Source: Zonotrichia leucophrys gambelii (Eukaryota; Chordata; Aves; Passeriformes; Passerellidae). From it: a DNA stretch of 64,000 nt. The DNA lies in NCBI RefSeq assembly GCF_028769735.1, contig NC_088170.1, forward strand, positions 42,448,920 to 42,512,919, given 5' to 3'. Positions 57,601-64,000 of the stretch are shown piece by piece. The notes below the pieces were generated by a model. It saw only the letters and a program-made list of their open reading frames with translations, searched no databases and was not told the DNA's origin. A program made the position numbers and the translations under genes. Each line of letters opens with the position of its first letter. Within the stretch, counting starts at the first letter, position 1.

Positions 57601-59233
57601 TGTGTAACATTTAATAAAATTCTTTATTTAGAAATAGGTCTGTGGCTTCTTGACTTACACATCTGGGAAACAGTGCTATAGAAATGAGCAGCTCAATTTC
57701 TGGTCAAGAAAACATGCGTTAACATGCAAGCCTTTACTGGCTTATGTCTAAAAGGGACCAAATGGACAGATAATGAAGCAGCATGTATAAGGAGGAAAGG
57801 ATGTGATTGCTAATCCCAGCATTAAGAGAGATGGGAAAATGCTCTCTAGCAGCAGCACTAACAAAAGGAATGTCAGCTATGCTGAGACATGTACAGCTGT
57901 GAAGCTTTCACAGACAATGGTGTATGTGCTTACACCATTGACTGCTTACTGCCTGCTGCAACAGAAATAAGGAGTGGGATGGAGAACTTTTGTCCCTACA
58001 AACACTTACATGCACAGTGTGGAAATAAAGTGTGGTGACTAAAACTGATGAAGATTTACCAGCCCCTGTGAGCTTTGAAGCTGAACCCAAGACAGTTTTC
58101 TTCACCAGTAGTTAGCATAGCAAATTGGTATTCCACCTCTGCTTTTAGGCCTGGTTTTAAGACTAAGTCTGCACTGACAGTTGTGTGGTGTATTTCTAAT
58201 CAAGGAACAAAAAGCCAAAACAGAACTGAATGGAACTTTACATGTATTTCTTCTTTGTAGATATGCTATGCCATTAGCTTGGGAAAAGAAATTATTGAGG
58301 CACAGAGGGTAAGTTAGTTTCATTCCCCACATGTGTATGATACATCTTGTTCTGGTTTTCACCTGCACTGTCCAGGTAGCTCTGGTGTGCATAAGAAAAA
58401 TGAACTGCTACTTTTCCTAAGGACAGTTTTGCAGGTATTATTTAACACAGCAAAAATAAACTTTGATTTCTCAGTAATGTGATTTCAGAGAAAATGTGCC
58501 ACCTCAATCCAAGTTCAAAATTACACAAATCCAAATGTTCAGGTCTGAAAGAAAGCTGTGAGCAAAGTTTTCAAAAAAACCAAACACACTCTTTGGGATG
58601 ATGTGTAAATCACACACACTGCTGTTTCACTTTTAGAAACTTACATTCTTTCCTCACCTAGGCATGAAAATCAGTGTTTCTCCAATTAAAACGAATGGCA
58701 GAATTATCCTGTCCCTTGTAGATATATTTTATCTATATAGGTGTGATGTTATTATTTGCTGTATATTTTTGCTGCTAAGGTTTCAGAACCAGTTGGGGAA
58801 TGAGCTTTTAGTCACAACTACTAAGCACATGTATAATAAATTCTTGAGACAGCTACTTTTTTCCTTGCTTTTCAGTAACTAAAGCAAAATAAAGGCTCAA
58901 AATTAATTACTTTTTTTTTCTTCTTAAATGCTCAAGCTGTACTTGAGTCTTTACTTACCCAAAAAGGTATTACTTATGTTTCAAATCTTTATTCTAATGC
59001 TTGTTAAAAATAGCCAAAGTTGCAAAAGCTTAGCAAGAAGTACTGGGAAATGTGTGTTCCTCAAAGGCTGCTGCAGCTTGCTGACCTCTCTTCTTTTTTT
59101 TCAGGATCCAGAAGCATTAGCTCAGCTAATGAAGTCTGTGCCATTAACAAATGATGGGAAGTTCATGCTTCTGCATGACTTGTCAGAAGAGGATGGAACC
59201 ATGCATGAAGGAGGGGAGGAATCAGAAGCATAA
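30595..59233 (+). CDS. APPL2: APPL2, endosomal BAR-PH-PTB adaptor, complete 21-exon gene
   Basis: Twenty-one coding exons (listed below) join into 1,977 nt encoding 658 residues plus stop, against 664 in human as I recall. The start MPAVDKLLLEEALQDSPQ and the end GGEESEA are diagnostic of APPL2 rather than APPL1 (whose start I recall as MPGIDKL). Domains in order: BAR about 1-270 (helical dimer, membrane curvature), PH about 278-376 (KAGYLNLR to WICAINNIS), a linker containing LIAPGTPIQFDIVLP, and PTB about 484-635 (MFVVRFLGSMAV, RAIHNIFRMTESHLMV, FAAHQENRRLIGFV). APPL proteins are Rab5 effectors on early endosomes and the plasma membrane that couple adiponectin, insulin, FSH and other receptors to AKT and related signalling. 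APPL2 can dimerise with APPL1 and often opposes it. All introns are GT-AG and no frameshift or stop is seen. The start codon has A at -3 (CAACATG). The CpG-island promoter suggests broad expression. Confidence 0.98.
30668..30697 (+). repeat. CCGT tetranucleotide microsatellite in APPL2 intron 1
   Basis: About six CCGT units immediately downstream of exon 1, still within the CpG island. The complement is (ACGG)n. Confidence 0.85.
32033..32110 (+). mobile_element. CR1 LINE 3'-end fragment
   Basis: CTGCTTGGAGCAGAGGTTTG followed by GACAAGGTGACCTACAGAG and CCTTACCAGCCTGAAC parallels the avian CR1 tail (CTGCTTTGAGCAGGAGGTTGGAC, GATGACCTCCAGAGGTCC, CTTCCAACCTGAA). Diverged and truncated. Confidence 0.65.
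35321..35419 (+). CDS. APPL2: APPL2 coding exon 2
   Basis: Residues 19-51, including TRSLLSVFEEDAGTLTEYTN, after the acceptor TTTATTGAAG and before CAG|GTAATT. BAR domain helix 1. Confidence 0.97.
38240..38355. repeat. diverged two-copy tandem repeat, about 60-bp period
   Basis: Two neighbouring copies both starting GATGCCCTGATTAAG, at 38240 and 38300, continuing through AAGTCACAG and GCACT. The second has a 3-nt insertion and several substitutions. Its minus-strand translation gives a repetitive open frame of no known family. Confidence 0.8.
40877..40905. repeat. small fold-back with 11-bp arms
   Basis: TTTTGTTATAT and ATATAACAAAA flank TCTTGTG; ATTCTTGTGAT is also directly repeated across it. 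It lies 115 bp upstream of the LTR at 41020. Confidence 0.7.
41020..41600 (-). mobile_element. solo LTR, ERVL-like, antisense in APPL2 intron 2
   Basis: A 581-bp element, TGTCATGGTTTAAGCC...GAAAGCAGGACA, bounded by a perfect 5-bp duplication TCTGT (41015-41019 and 41601-41605). Read on the minus strand it starts TGTCCTGCTTTCAGTTAAGA and continues AGTTAATTTCTTCTC, the familiar opening of an abundant passerine ERVL LTR, with an AT-rich TTATTATT segment and a TTAAAC end. No internal retroviral genes adjoin it, so it is a solo LTR. It ends 90 bp upstream of APPL2 exon 3. Confidence 0.9.
41691..41750 (+). CDS. APPL2: APPL2 coding exon 3
   Basis: Residues 52-71, NEMCLATQQLSKQLLAYEKQ, between acceptor TTTGTTTGTAG and donor GTATGT. 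BAR domain. An ERV LTR ends only 90 bp upstream. Confidence 0.97.
41751..42249 (+). other. APPL2 intron 3
   Basis: 499 bp, AT-rich, no structure seen beyond the splice sites. Confidence 0.8.
42250..42321 (+). CDS. APPL2: APPL2 coding exon 4
   Basis: Residues 72-95, beginning HFALGKGDEEVISTLHYFSK, phase 0 on both sides; donor GAG|GTAATT. BAR domain. Confidence 0.97.
42322..44550 (+). other. APPL2 intron 4
   Basis: 2.2 kb containing the large tandem duplication at 42568-43340. No other feature recognised. Confidence 0.8.
42568..43340. repeat. tandem duplication, 408-bp period, apparently identical copies
   Basis: 42568-42932 and 42976-43340 are 365-bp copies with no difference that I can find by eye, from CATCTAGGCTAGGGC to CTCTCTCTGCTTT. 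The 43-bp spacer between them repeats the end of the unit (TTCGTCAAATCAC appears twice more). Either a very recent duplication or an assembly duplication. Confidence 0.95.
44551..44638 (+). CDS. APPL2: APPL2 coding exon 5
   Basis: Residues 96-124 plus one base, LNILHSELAKQLADTMVLPI onward through FREKDLT. Acceptor CTGTTTCAG, donor ACAG|GTAAAT. BAR domain. Confidence 0.97.
44639..46809 (+). other. APPL2 intron 5
   Basis: 2.2 kb with the 17-bp minisatellite at 45231-45384. Otherwise AT-rich, with no recognised exon on either strand. Confidence 0.8.
45231..45384. repeat. 17-bp pyrimidine minisatellite
   Basis: About eight to nine head-to-tail copies of TTTCTTTCTTGTCTTCC; the first two have G in place of C. 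All-pyrimidine except one G per unit on the plus strand. It is open in several frames on both strands only because the period is not a multiple of three and lacks stops. Confidence 0.95.
46810..46851 (+). CDS. APPL2: APPL2 coding exon 6
   Basis: A 42-bp exon completing Glu125 and encoding VSTLKDLFGLASN plus one base. Acceptor CTTTTCCAG, donor AATG|GTATGT. Confidence 0.96.
46969..47027 (+). CDS. APPL2: APPL2 coding exon 7
   Basis: 59 bp encoding EHDVSMAKYSRLPKRKENEK (with the split first Glu), after an intron of only 117 bp. The basic KRKENEK stretch lies within the BAR helices. Confidence 0.96.
47028..48000 (+). other. APPL2 intron 7
   Basis: 973 bp; nothing recognised apart from splice signals. 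Confidence 0.8.
48001..48147 (+). CDS. APPL2: APPL2 coding exon 8
   Basis: Residues 159-207, including RRKQHLSSLQYYCALNALQY and EPMLGYTRGQ. Acceptor TTTTTGTTCAG, donor CAG|GTATTG. BAR domain helix 2-3 region, strongly conserved. Confidence 0.97.
48148..50153 (+). other. APPL2 intron 8
   Basis: 2.0 kb of unremarkable AT-rich sequence; no repeat family or exon recognised. Confidence 0.75.
50154..50236 (+). CDS. APPL2: APPL2 coding exon 9
   Basis: Residues 208-234 plus two bases, INFFKKGAEMFSKRMDSFLS then SVSDMVQ. Acceptor GTATTTTTCAG, donor CAGAG|GTAACC. End of the BAR domain. Confidence 0.97.
50237..52781 (+). other. APPL2 intron 9
   Basis: 2.5 kb with one minus-strand CR1 fragment (50960-51015). 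Nothing else recognised. Confidence 0.75.
50960..51015 (-). mobile_element. CR1 LINE fragment, minus strand
   Basis: GGAATGATAAAATG, then GGGTTGGAATGGACCATAAA and GATAATATAGTCCCAG, parallels the reverse complement of the CR1 3' region (ATAGAATGGTTTGGG, TTGGAAGGGACCTTAAAGA, TCATCTAGTTCCA). Diverged and short. Confidence 0.7.
52782..52940 (+). CDS. APPL2: APPL2 coding exon 10
   Basis: 159 bp encoding SIQGELDAEAEKMRISQQDL, the linker ESVYTPDSDV, and NRNLIQKAGYLNLR, where the PH domain begins. Acceptor TTTTTTCCCAG; donor GTAAGA splits an Asn codon. Confidence 0.97.
52941..54005 (+). other. APPL2 intron 10
   Basis: 1.1 kb; includes the long hairpin at 53571-53647 followed by an AT-rich TAGTATATAATAAT direct repeat (about 53649-53685). 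Confidence 0.8.
53571..53647. repeat. near-perfect 36-bp inverted repeat (hairpin)
   Basis: Left arm 53571-53606 and right arm 53612-53647 are reverse complements at 35 of 36 positions, separated by the 5-nt loop ATGGA. The innermost bases read GCTAAGCAAGAG / CTCTTGCTTAGC. Transcribed as part of the APPL2 pre-mRNA it would form a very stable stem. Confidence 0.95.
54006..54194 (+). CDS. APPL2: APPL2 coding exon 11 (PH core)
   Basis: 189 bp encoding TGLVTTTWDRLYFFTQGGNL, the GAVAGGLIQDLDNCSVMAVD strands and CEDRRYCFQITTPTGK. The donor must be AAAGT|GTATGA to keep frame with exon 12, giving GKVGI where human has GKSGI (from memory). Confidence 0.95.
54195..54511 (+). other. APPL2 intron 11
   Basis: 317 bp; nothing beyond splice signals. 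Confidence 0.8.
54512..54554 (+). CDS. APPL2: APPL2 coding exon 12
   Basis: 43 bp encoding GITLQAESKKEYEE; acceptor TATATTTTAG, donor GAG|GTAAAA. Last strand of the PH domain before the C-terminal helix. Confidence 0.95.
54631..54687 (+). CDS. APPL2: APPL2 coding exon 13
   Basis: 57 bp encoding WICAINNISRQIYLTDNPE, the PH-domain C-terminal helix with its conserved Trp. Acceptor TTTTCCCTTCCAG; the intron upstream is only 76 bp. Confidence 0.97.
54799..54887 (+). CDS. APPL2: APPL2 coding exon 14
   Basis: 89 bp encoding AAAIKLNQTALQAVTPITSL then GKKHEVQHP. Acceptor TTTTCATAG, donor CCAG|GTAATG. Start of the PH-PTB linker, which diverges faster than the domains. Confidence 0.96.
54888..55323 (+). 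other. APPL2 intron 14
   Basis: 436 bp; nothing recognised other than a T run before the acceptor. Confidence 0.8.
55324..55476 (+). CDS. APPL2: APPL2 coding exon 15
   Basis: 153 bp of linker with SQTVKNMENDEVIPSG (acidic, variable) followed by the conserved LIAPGTPIQFDIVLPAMEF. Acceptor TTTGCACTTCAG, donor GGCAG|GTATGG. Confidence 0.96.
55596..55648 (+). CDS. APPL2: APPL2 coding exon 16
   Basis: 53 bp encoding RRANPFGESEDSSKDEEE. NPF followed by an acidic stretch is an EH-domain-binding-like motif (known motif class; binding here is inferred). Donor GAAG|GTCAGT. Confidence 0.95.
55649..56427 (+). other. APPL2 intron 16
   Basis: 779 bp, somewhat GC-richer; nothing recognised. Confidence 0.75.
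56428..56602 (+). CDS. APPL2: APPL2 coding exon 17 (PTB start)
   Basis: 175 bp encoding DSLLQQMFVVRFLGSMAVQS, EVIYEAMRQVLAARAIHNIF and RMTESHLMVTSKNLR. First strands and helix of the PTB domain. Acceptor TTCTCTTGCAG, donor CTGAG|GTATTG. Confidence 0.97.
56603..57310 (+). other. APPL2 intron 17
   Basis: 708 bp; contains the palindrome at 57064-57095, whose right side is repeated in intron 20. Confidence 0.8.
57064..57095. repeat. palindromic fold-back, 14-bp perfect arms
   Basis: AACATCACATCTAT and ATAGATGTGATGTT flank CTAT. The right arm plus downstream sequence (57076-57118) recurs at 58731-58774. Confidence 0.9.
57311..57347 (+). CDS. APPL2: APPL2 coding exon 18
   Basis: 37-bp exon encoding LIDPQTQVTRAS; acceptor CATGTAATTGCAG, donor AGC|GTAAGT. 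PTB domain; the LIDPQTQ block is shared with APPL1. Confidence 0.95.
57457..57597 (+). CDS. APPL2: APPL2 coding exon 19
   Basis: 141 bp encoding FELTTVTQFAAHQENRRLIG, FVIHLSDTLGEES and YVFESNTEGEK. PTB core strands. Acceptor GACTTTTCCAG, donor AAG|GTTTGT. Confidence 0.97.
57598..58260 (+). other. APPL2 intron 19
   Basis: 663 bp; nothing recognised. Confidence 0.75.
58261..58308 (+). CDS. APPL2: APPL2 coding exon 20
   Basis: 48 bp encoding ICYAISLGKEIIEAQR, the C-terminal PTB helix. Acceptor TTCTTCTTTGTAG, donor AGG|GTAAGT. Confidence 0.97.
58309..59104 (+). other. APPL2 intron 20
   Basis: 796 bp; holds the dispersed repeat copy at 58731-58774, otherwise nothing recognised. Confidence 0.75.
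58731..58774 (+). repeat. second copy of the 57076-57118 sequence
   Basis: ATCTATATAGGTGTGATGTT then TATTTGCTGTATATTTTTGC matches 57076-57118 except for one substitution and a short indel. A dispersed repeat shared by APPL2 introns 17 and 20, probably a fragment of an unnamed AT-rich repeat. Confidence 0.85.
59105..59233 (+). CDS. APPL2: APPL2 coding exon 21 with stop
   Basis: 129 bp encoding DPEALAQLMKSVPLTNDGKF, an acidic tail and the terminal GGEESEA before TAA. The ESEA end is shared by human APPL1 and APPL2 as I recall them. Acceptor is a long T run ending TTTTCAG. Confidence 0.97.
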   Translation, partial: DPEALAQLMKSVPLTNDGKFMLLHDLSEEDGTMHEGGEESEA

Positions 59234-60540
59234 GCAGCTCCTGTCACTTCCTGCAGCCTGTGTGGGAGCAGAAAAGCAGGGAGTCTTTTTGCAAGAATCT
59301 CTGGTTTTCAGTCACCTGCACACACCTGAGGCCAGCTGCCCTTTCCTGCTGGAGAGCAGTGGTGTGTCTGCAGTGGAGTCCCTCTGGATTTACAGTGGAA
59401 GCACAGCAGGACTCGCATTTAGCATTTGTGAACGTGTAGGGGTGGAACTGTGTCTGGGGAGCTGACAGTCCTGAGAAGGAGGCTAGTGCTGCTGGTGGGC
59501 AGGAGAGCACAGCTGTCAGCAACTAAGGGTTAATGGCATTTCTTACATTTACAGGGCCAGCAGCCTCTCATTCCAGTGAAATTTGTGTGAGCTGCCAGCT
59601 CCTCTGACAAATTTCAGGCCTCAAATTTCCTACCACAGTCAATGTTCATAGTTTGCATGATCATGTGCATCTGACTGAAGGTTAAAAATGCACTATCTAC
59701 TTTATTTCAGATGAAGTTATTTTTAGTCTAGTTTGTGTGTAACAAGATTTACCTTTTGTGTTAGCCTATTTACAAAACGATTTGTTAAACACTAAATTTT
59801 TCCTATTAATATAATCTATTTTTATATTGCATCTAGAAGAAGCTTACAAAACAAATTTTTAAGTGCCTACTCTTACCTTCCAGGGGACTGTACTCTCACA
59901 TTCTGTAATTAATAGACAAATTGTACTTCCTTGGTTTATTATTCTAAGTACCACTGACATGCAAACCTCAGAAGCAGGCAGCTGAGTGCAGTTTTTCTGT
60001 TGTTAGGTTTCTTGCCACTTCTTACTATATGAAGAAGTAAGAATTCTTATGTAACATGCAACAGCTGAGTCTGACAGCAACCTTTGATTTTAAGAAACTG
60101 AGCAATAAAATGTTAGATTACAAGTCTACAAGGTACTGAAAAGTCTCACAGTACATTCGTGAGATTAGATGCTAGAGAGATTTGGCTAATAAGTTTACAT
60201 TTTTCCATCCTGAAAACATCAGCAACATCACTTTGCAAGAACAAACAAAATAGACAAAATAAAGAGCTGTTAGTGGGGGAGGGGGTGTAAGCTGTAGTAT
60301 AGTTTATATTAATCAAGATAAGGTACCTAGAAAATACGCCTGAAATTCTTCAAACTTAATTTAACTCTTCTCAGTCACCAAGAAACTAGATTTTCCATAA
60401 GCAGAATCTGTGCAACAGTATCTGAAAGATCCCAGATTGGAAGTGTTTGATGTGGAATAAGTCTAACTGGTTATTGAATGTTTAAAAGTACCGTGGAAAA
60501 AAACTTCATAGTAAATAAAAGCTGAAGCTATCTTATTAAA
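59234..60540 (+). other. APPL2: APPL2 3' UTR with candidate poly(A) signals
   Basis: Non-coding sequence after the TAA, becoming AT-rich downstream. AATAAA occurs at 60104-60109, 60258-60263 and 60514-60519, so a 3' UTR of about 0.9 to 1.3 kb is likely. Which signal is used cannot be told from sequence. Confidence 0.65.
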
Positions 60541-60584
60541 AAAATTAACACCTACTGAACTGGTGTTATTGAAAACACTGGGAA

Positions 60585-63579
60585 TGAGGTTCTCAAAATT
60601 GCATTTATTAACACAGTTTTATATACATAATGTTCTCTACTCCCAAACCAAAGAGACTGGAGTAACAAAATACCCTTTTGTACAATGAGTTAGGAAACAT
60701 TAAGTATTACATTTGGTCCTTTGTACCTGAGAAGCTGAAAACAGCTGTTGATGGATGTCTGATGCAACTCAAATGTTTTTCTGGTTCAAGGCTGCATTAG
60801 GACCTGCAGAGTGTGCCCTTCAGCACCAGGAGTTTGCAGCTGCTGAGGCCATGCAAACCCTTGGTGGCAGGGCTGACAGAGAGCTGGGTGTCCACAACCC
60901 CTCAGAGCAGCTGATGCACTTCCAGCAGCCTTGGCACAAGGCTGAACACCTGAGGGCAGTGTTGACAGCTGCCTGCTGGGGGTGAGAGCCTGGCCTTTAG
61001 CCTGTTCCAACCCTGCCCTGAAGGAAAAAAACCCTAGACATGTTTTATATCCCTGCAGAAAATTCATCATCACTTCTATCACCCCTGGGAATTTCTGAGT
61101 GAGCAAGTTTGGTTTAGTTTAGGGGATTTTTTTGTTTTAGCTCCATTCTCCTCTCCAGACAACAATTTAGGGTCCATTTGGTTCCTGTAATTGCGACAGG
61201 AGGTCAAAAGCAACAGAAAGAGTTGTAGCACCACAGCATGAATTTTGCCCCCCTTCCATATCCTTGTGGGGAGAAAAAAGACTTAATGCAACTCAGTCAC
61301 GTGACATCCAAACCCAGGACCCACCTTGGATTTCAGATGAGAAAAATCTTTCTGCATGTCTATGCTGCTATATGACAAAGAAAAAGAAGGAAATACAAAC
61401 TACAGTCCTGTATTGGCAAGAATAGCTCTATTATCACTGTACATGTTTGCGTATGTATATATTTTTGCCACATAGAGTATACATTCAGTTCTCCCAGATT
61501 AAACAGGCATCTATAAAAATAGGCTATGTCTTTCCTCTAGAATTTCCATCACCAGAACCACATGAATTTGTTAACTACTGTACACGAAGGCAATGCTCAG
61601 TTCACGTTATGTTCAACTGCAAAGTCTTACCTTAGCAAGATAATGGCTCCAAAAGAAAAAATGGAGAAGGGAAAATAAAAGTGCAGACTAGAATGTGAGC
61701 TGTGTATTGACTGCACACAGCCCCCTAGCAAGGCCATCCTGGGGAAAGGAACATCATGTGTGGGTGATTCTGCCGTTGCTGTGGAAGAAGGAAATGCAGC
61801 ACTTAACCATTCCACTCCACGAACTTGGGTGACTTCAGCAGAGATGGGATTGTGGAAGGATGTGCACAGCAACTGCAGGATGGGAAGCAGCAGCAAGAAT
61901 GCTGATCTCAGCAATGCTACTGAGCATTCAGTGTGGGCAAAATTTGGTCAAAAAAGTGTACACAAATTAAAAAAAAAAAAAAAAACCCTGTATCAAAGTA
62001 CAAAAGCAAAAATATAAATCAAGTAATGCAGCATTTTTTAGGGCAGTTATAATGAACTAAAAATAAAAACTTTAATGAGCCCAGCTGATTTTAACAGTCC
62101 ACGAAGCTTGTGTGTCATGTTCTCAGAACCAATAAATGGAACGTTCGTATCAGTCTGGTCTTTCCAGTTGCGACAAAACATTAATCCTTGCTGTCTGAAT
62201 GTTGAAGTGACTGGCAGGAAAGGGCGAATCAAAGTACGCCAGGAATTGTTTAAACCAATGACCCAAGAGTGGGTGGAACAATTTGAACCATTAAACCAAA
62301 CATTAAAGAAAGTTTGGTCTAAAAATACAGTTTAAGAGTGCCAGAAAACCCCCCAGCAAGGGTAGTTCTGTCAGCTGGACTGACTGGAGTAGTGTATTCT
62401 GGTTGGTAAGAACTAGAAGGGTGTTAATGTTCTGGGAGATTAAAACACACATGTATATTTTAATAAAGGTGGTGTTTTCTTTTAACTCTAGCTACTTAAG
62501 TTAGGAATCTGAGTAATTCTTGCACAATCTAGAACCTCTGCTTGCAGGCATGGACAGATGTTAAATAAGAGTTCTCACAGTGTTCAGCAGCTTCTGAGCC
62601 TGCAGTGCAATTATTGTTAATAATCAGGCATGTAAGACTATATGAACAACACACAGTACAACAGACCTACAAAGGCTAGGAAATACAGAATTGAGGCTGA
62701 AACTTGCAATTAGGCGCAACATGTTCATGAACTGTGAGATCACTTAATAGTTACAGACACTCATCACAGTGCCTGGTCATGAAAGAAAGAGCTGATTGTG
62801 GTTCTGTCTTGGCTCTGGATTTCCTTACTTCTGTGGATGCAAATCAAACCTTCGGTGTGAAATGAGAATTTGTTAACATTCACTTTTCTTGTTTCCCCAT
62901 TCTTTGATAAGGCGGCAGAAACAGGGGGAAATAAATGTTTGATGGGATCTTAAGTTCCCACAGTACAAATACTGTCTGTAGTAATAACAAGGGAGTTAGG
63001 AATAAAACAGTAATAAGCATTTCCATTTTGTGTAACAGATTTAACATATATTCACAACATACAGTTACACCCACAGTGTAATCTGTGACTGCATTAAATG
63101 CAACAGGACTGCACAATGACATGTCTCAATTATTTTTTGGACAATAGATACAGCCAATATCTGGATTCAGGGGTTTTTTTTTTGGGTTGAAGAGATGCCA
63201 GTTCAAACCTTGGACCAACAGCCTATGAGTTCGGGTTTTTTTAAAATGCTATGATAGAGATGCGAAAATGCATCTAGAAATTAATAAGGATTTTTTTATC
63301 TGCACATCTGTACTTTAAAATACCTCCAAGGTCAACATTTTATTAAATTATTTTCAATCTAAAGAAAGTGCTGTAAATAATGCAAACTCCTGAAAAATAG
63401 GAGTTTCTACAGAAAATACAGACAAACACAGACCTAGCCCCAGTGGATGCTAGTATGCTTCTCTTGGATTTAACAGAGCAAGTAAGTCAAATCTAGAGCT
63501 TTAGCCCCTACAGAGTGTTACTGATGAAGACAAGGACATGAGTTATTTGAGTAAGTAATCTTCACCCATACCAGCCACG
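60585..63579 (-). other. WASHC4: probable WASHC4 3' UTR / convergent intergenic sequence
   Basis: On the minus strand, downstream of the WASHC4 stop, AATAAA occurs at 63344-63339 (short 3' UTR of about 0.25 kb) and 60609-60604 (long, about 3 kb). The stretch also holds a 17-nt A run near 61969-61985 and a CpG-retaining open stretch at 62075-62335. No other gene is recognised. Confidence 0.4.
62075..62335 (+). other. unexplained CpG-retaining stretch, open on both strands
   Basis: An 86-codon plus-strand frame ending EPLNQTLKKVWSKNTV and an overlapping minus-strand frame (about 62335 to 62047) containing RNWKDQTDTNVPFIGSENMT. I recognise neither. About seven CpGs survive in some 200 bp of otherwise CpG-poor DNA. 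It could be a conserved 3' UTR element of WASHC4, an old retroviral or retroposed fragment, or chance. Confidence 0.3.
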
Positions 63580-63647
63580 TCATTTCACAACAGGCTCTGC
63601 AGGTGTAGAGTTGGAAAGATCTCCATTGCTTGCTTTACCAGATTCTT
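63580..63647 (-). CDS. WASHC4: WASHC4 (SWIP) last coding exon
   Basis: Minus-strand acceptor TTTTTTTTGTCTTTGTAG, then a phase-1 exon encoding ESGKA followed by SNGDLSNSTPAEPVVK and TGA. This matches the C-terminal tail of vertebrate WASHC4/KIAA1033 (SNGDLSDSTVSADPVVK in human, from memory). The other two frames stop early or give no family match. WASHC4 is the large SWIP subunit of the WASH complex, which activates Arp2/3 on endosomes for cargo sorting. Only this disordered tail of about 1,170 residues is in the window; upstream exons lie beyond 64000. The neighbour and orientation match the human WASHC4-APPL2 arrangement. Confidence 0.9.
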
Positions 63648-63756
63648 CTACAAAGACAAAAAAAAAAGCATGGATCATGTTTAACACTCTATTTGAAACA
63701 AAACCCCTCAAATTCTACTGTGCGTATGTATATATATTATATAAATATAAATATAA

Positions 63757-63800
<44 letters not shown>

Positions 63801-64000
63801 CTGATGTCCAAATGAACACCTTATGCAGTATTTCACAGTGAGCATATCCAACCTGATCTCACAGCACAAGACCTTTGAAGAAATTCCTATCTGGGGTGAA
63901 AGGTTCTTCAATCAGCAGTACTTGTCTAAAAATTACATATACAATGCTCACGCATTTTTCAGAGTCCAAGTCCAAAGATCATGGTAGAGGGCATAGGTAT
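63648..64000 (-). other. WASHC4: WASHC4 last intron, partial
   Basis: Intron sequence running off the right edge. It contains the AT microsatellite at 63727-63796. I looked for the preceding WASHC4 exon here and did not find it. Confidence 0.7.
63727..63796. repeat. AAATAT / AT microsatellite
   Basis: Several AAATAT units followed by about 14 AT dinucleotides. It starts about 80 nt upstream (minus strand) of the WASHC4 last-exon acceptor and produces spurious Tyr-Ile open frames. Confidence 0.95.

Noticed and set aside
61969..61985. A-run as the tail of a processed pseudogene
   Set aside because: The sequence just upstream shows no intronless copy of a gene I recognise and I found no flanking target duplication.
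63611..63911. Tyr/Ile-repeat open frames on both strands
   Set aside because: Translation of the AT/AAATAT microsatellite.
63841..64000. Penultimate WASHC4 exon
   Set aside because: No frame of the minus strand gives the expected helical, charged sequence preceding the tail, and a stop interrupts the best-looking frame; treated as intron.

Overview
The window is vertebrate nuclear DNA, almost certainly from a bird and probably a songbird. It has AT-rich introns with GT-AG splice sites, two CpG islands, short CR1 (chicken repeat 1) LINE 3'-end fragments and solo LTRs of kinds familiar from passerine genomes. No prokaryotic, CRISPR, rRNA or tRNA feature was found. Three protein-coding genes are present, in the order and relative orientation I know for the human 12q23 neighbourhood (C12orf75/OCC1, APPL2, WASHC4).

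Layout. 1-15.4 kb, minus strand: OCC1 (C12orf75), a very small protein spread over tiny exons. Coding exon 1 lies in a CpG island (15070-15112), followed by a 25-bp exon (7985-8009), a 36-bp exon (987-1022) and an exon that runs off the left edge (1-41). Its introns hold a solo LTR with a perfect 5-bp target duplication (4787-5389), a probable MIR-type SINE fossil and a possible degraded LTR. 15.4-30.2 kb: non-coding DNA between the divergent OCC1 and APPL2 promoters, with a CR1 fragment and simple repeats. 30.2-60.5 kb, plus strand: the complete APPL2 gene. Its 21 coding exons join without a frameshift or stop into a 658-residue BAR-PH-PTB endosomal adaptor. The introns carry an antisense solo LTR only 85 bp from exon 3, a 408-bp-period tandem duplication with apparently identical copies, a 17-bp minisatellite and a 36-bp-arm hairpin. 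60.5-64 kb, minus strand: the 3' end of WASHC4 (SWIP), with its last coding exon at 63580-63647, convergent with APPL2.

Functionally, APPL2 and WASHC4 both act on endosomes: APPL2 as a Rab5-effector signalling adaptor, WASHC4 as a subunit of the actin-nucleating WASH complex. They end tail to tail, with candidate poly(A) signals about 85 bp apart. OCC1 has no firmly established biochemical function. I found no new gene system. The most notable unexplained items are the identical tandem duplication, the long hairpin, a splice-flanked 23-nt microexon candidate in OCC1 intron 1, and a CpG-retaining stretch open on both strands near 62.1-62.3 kb.
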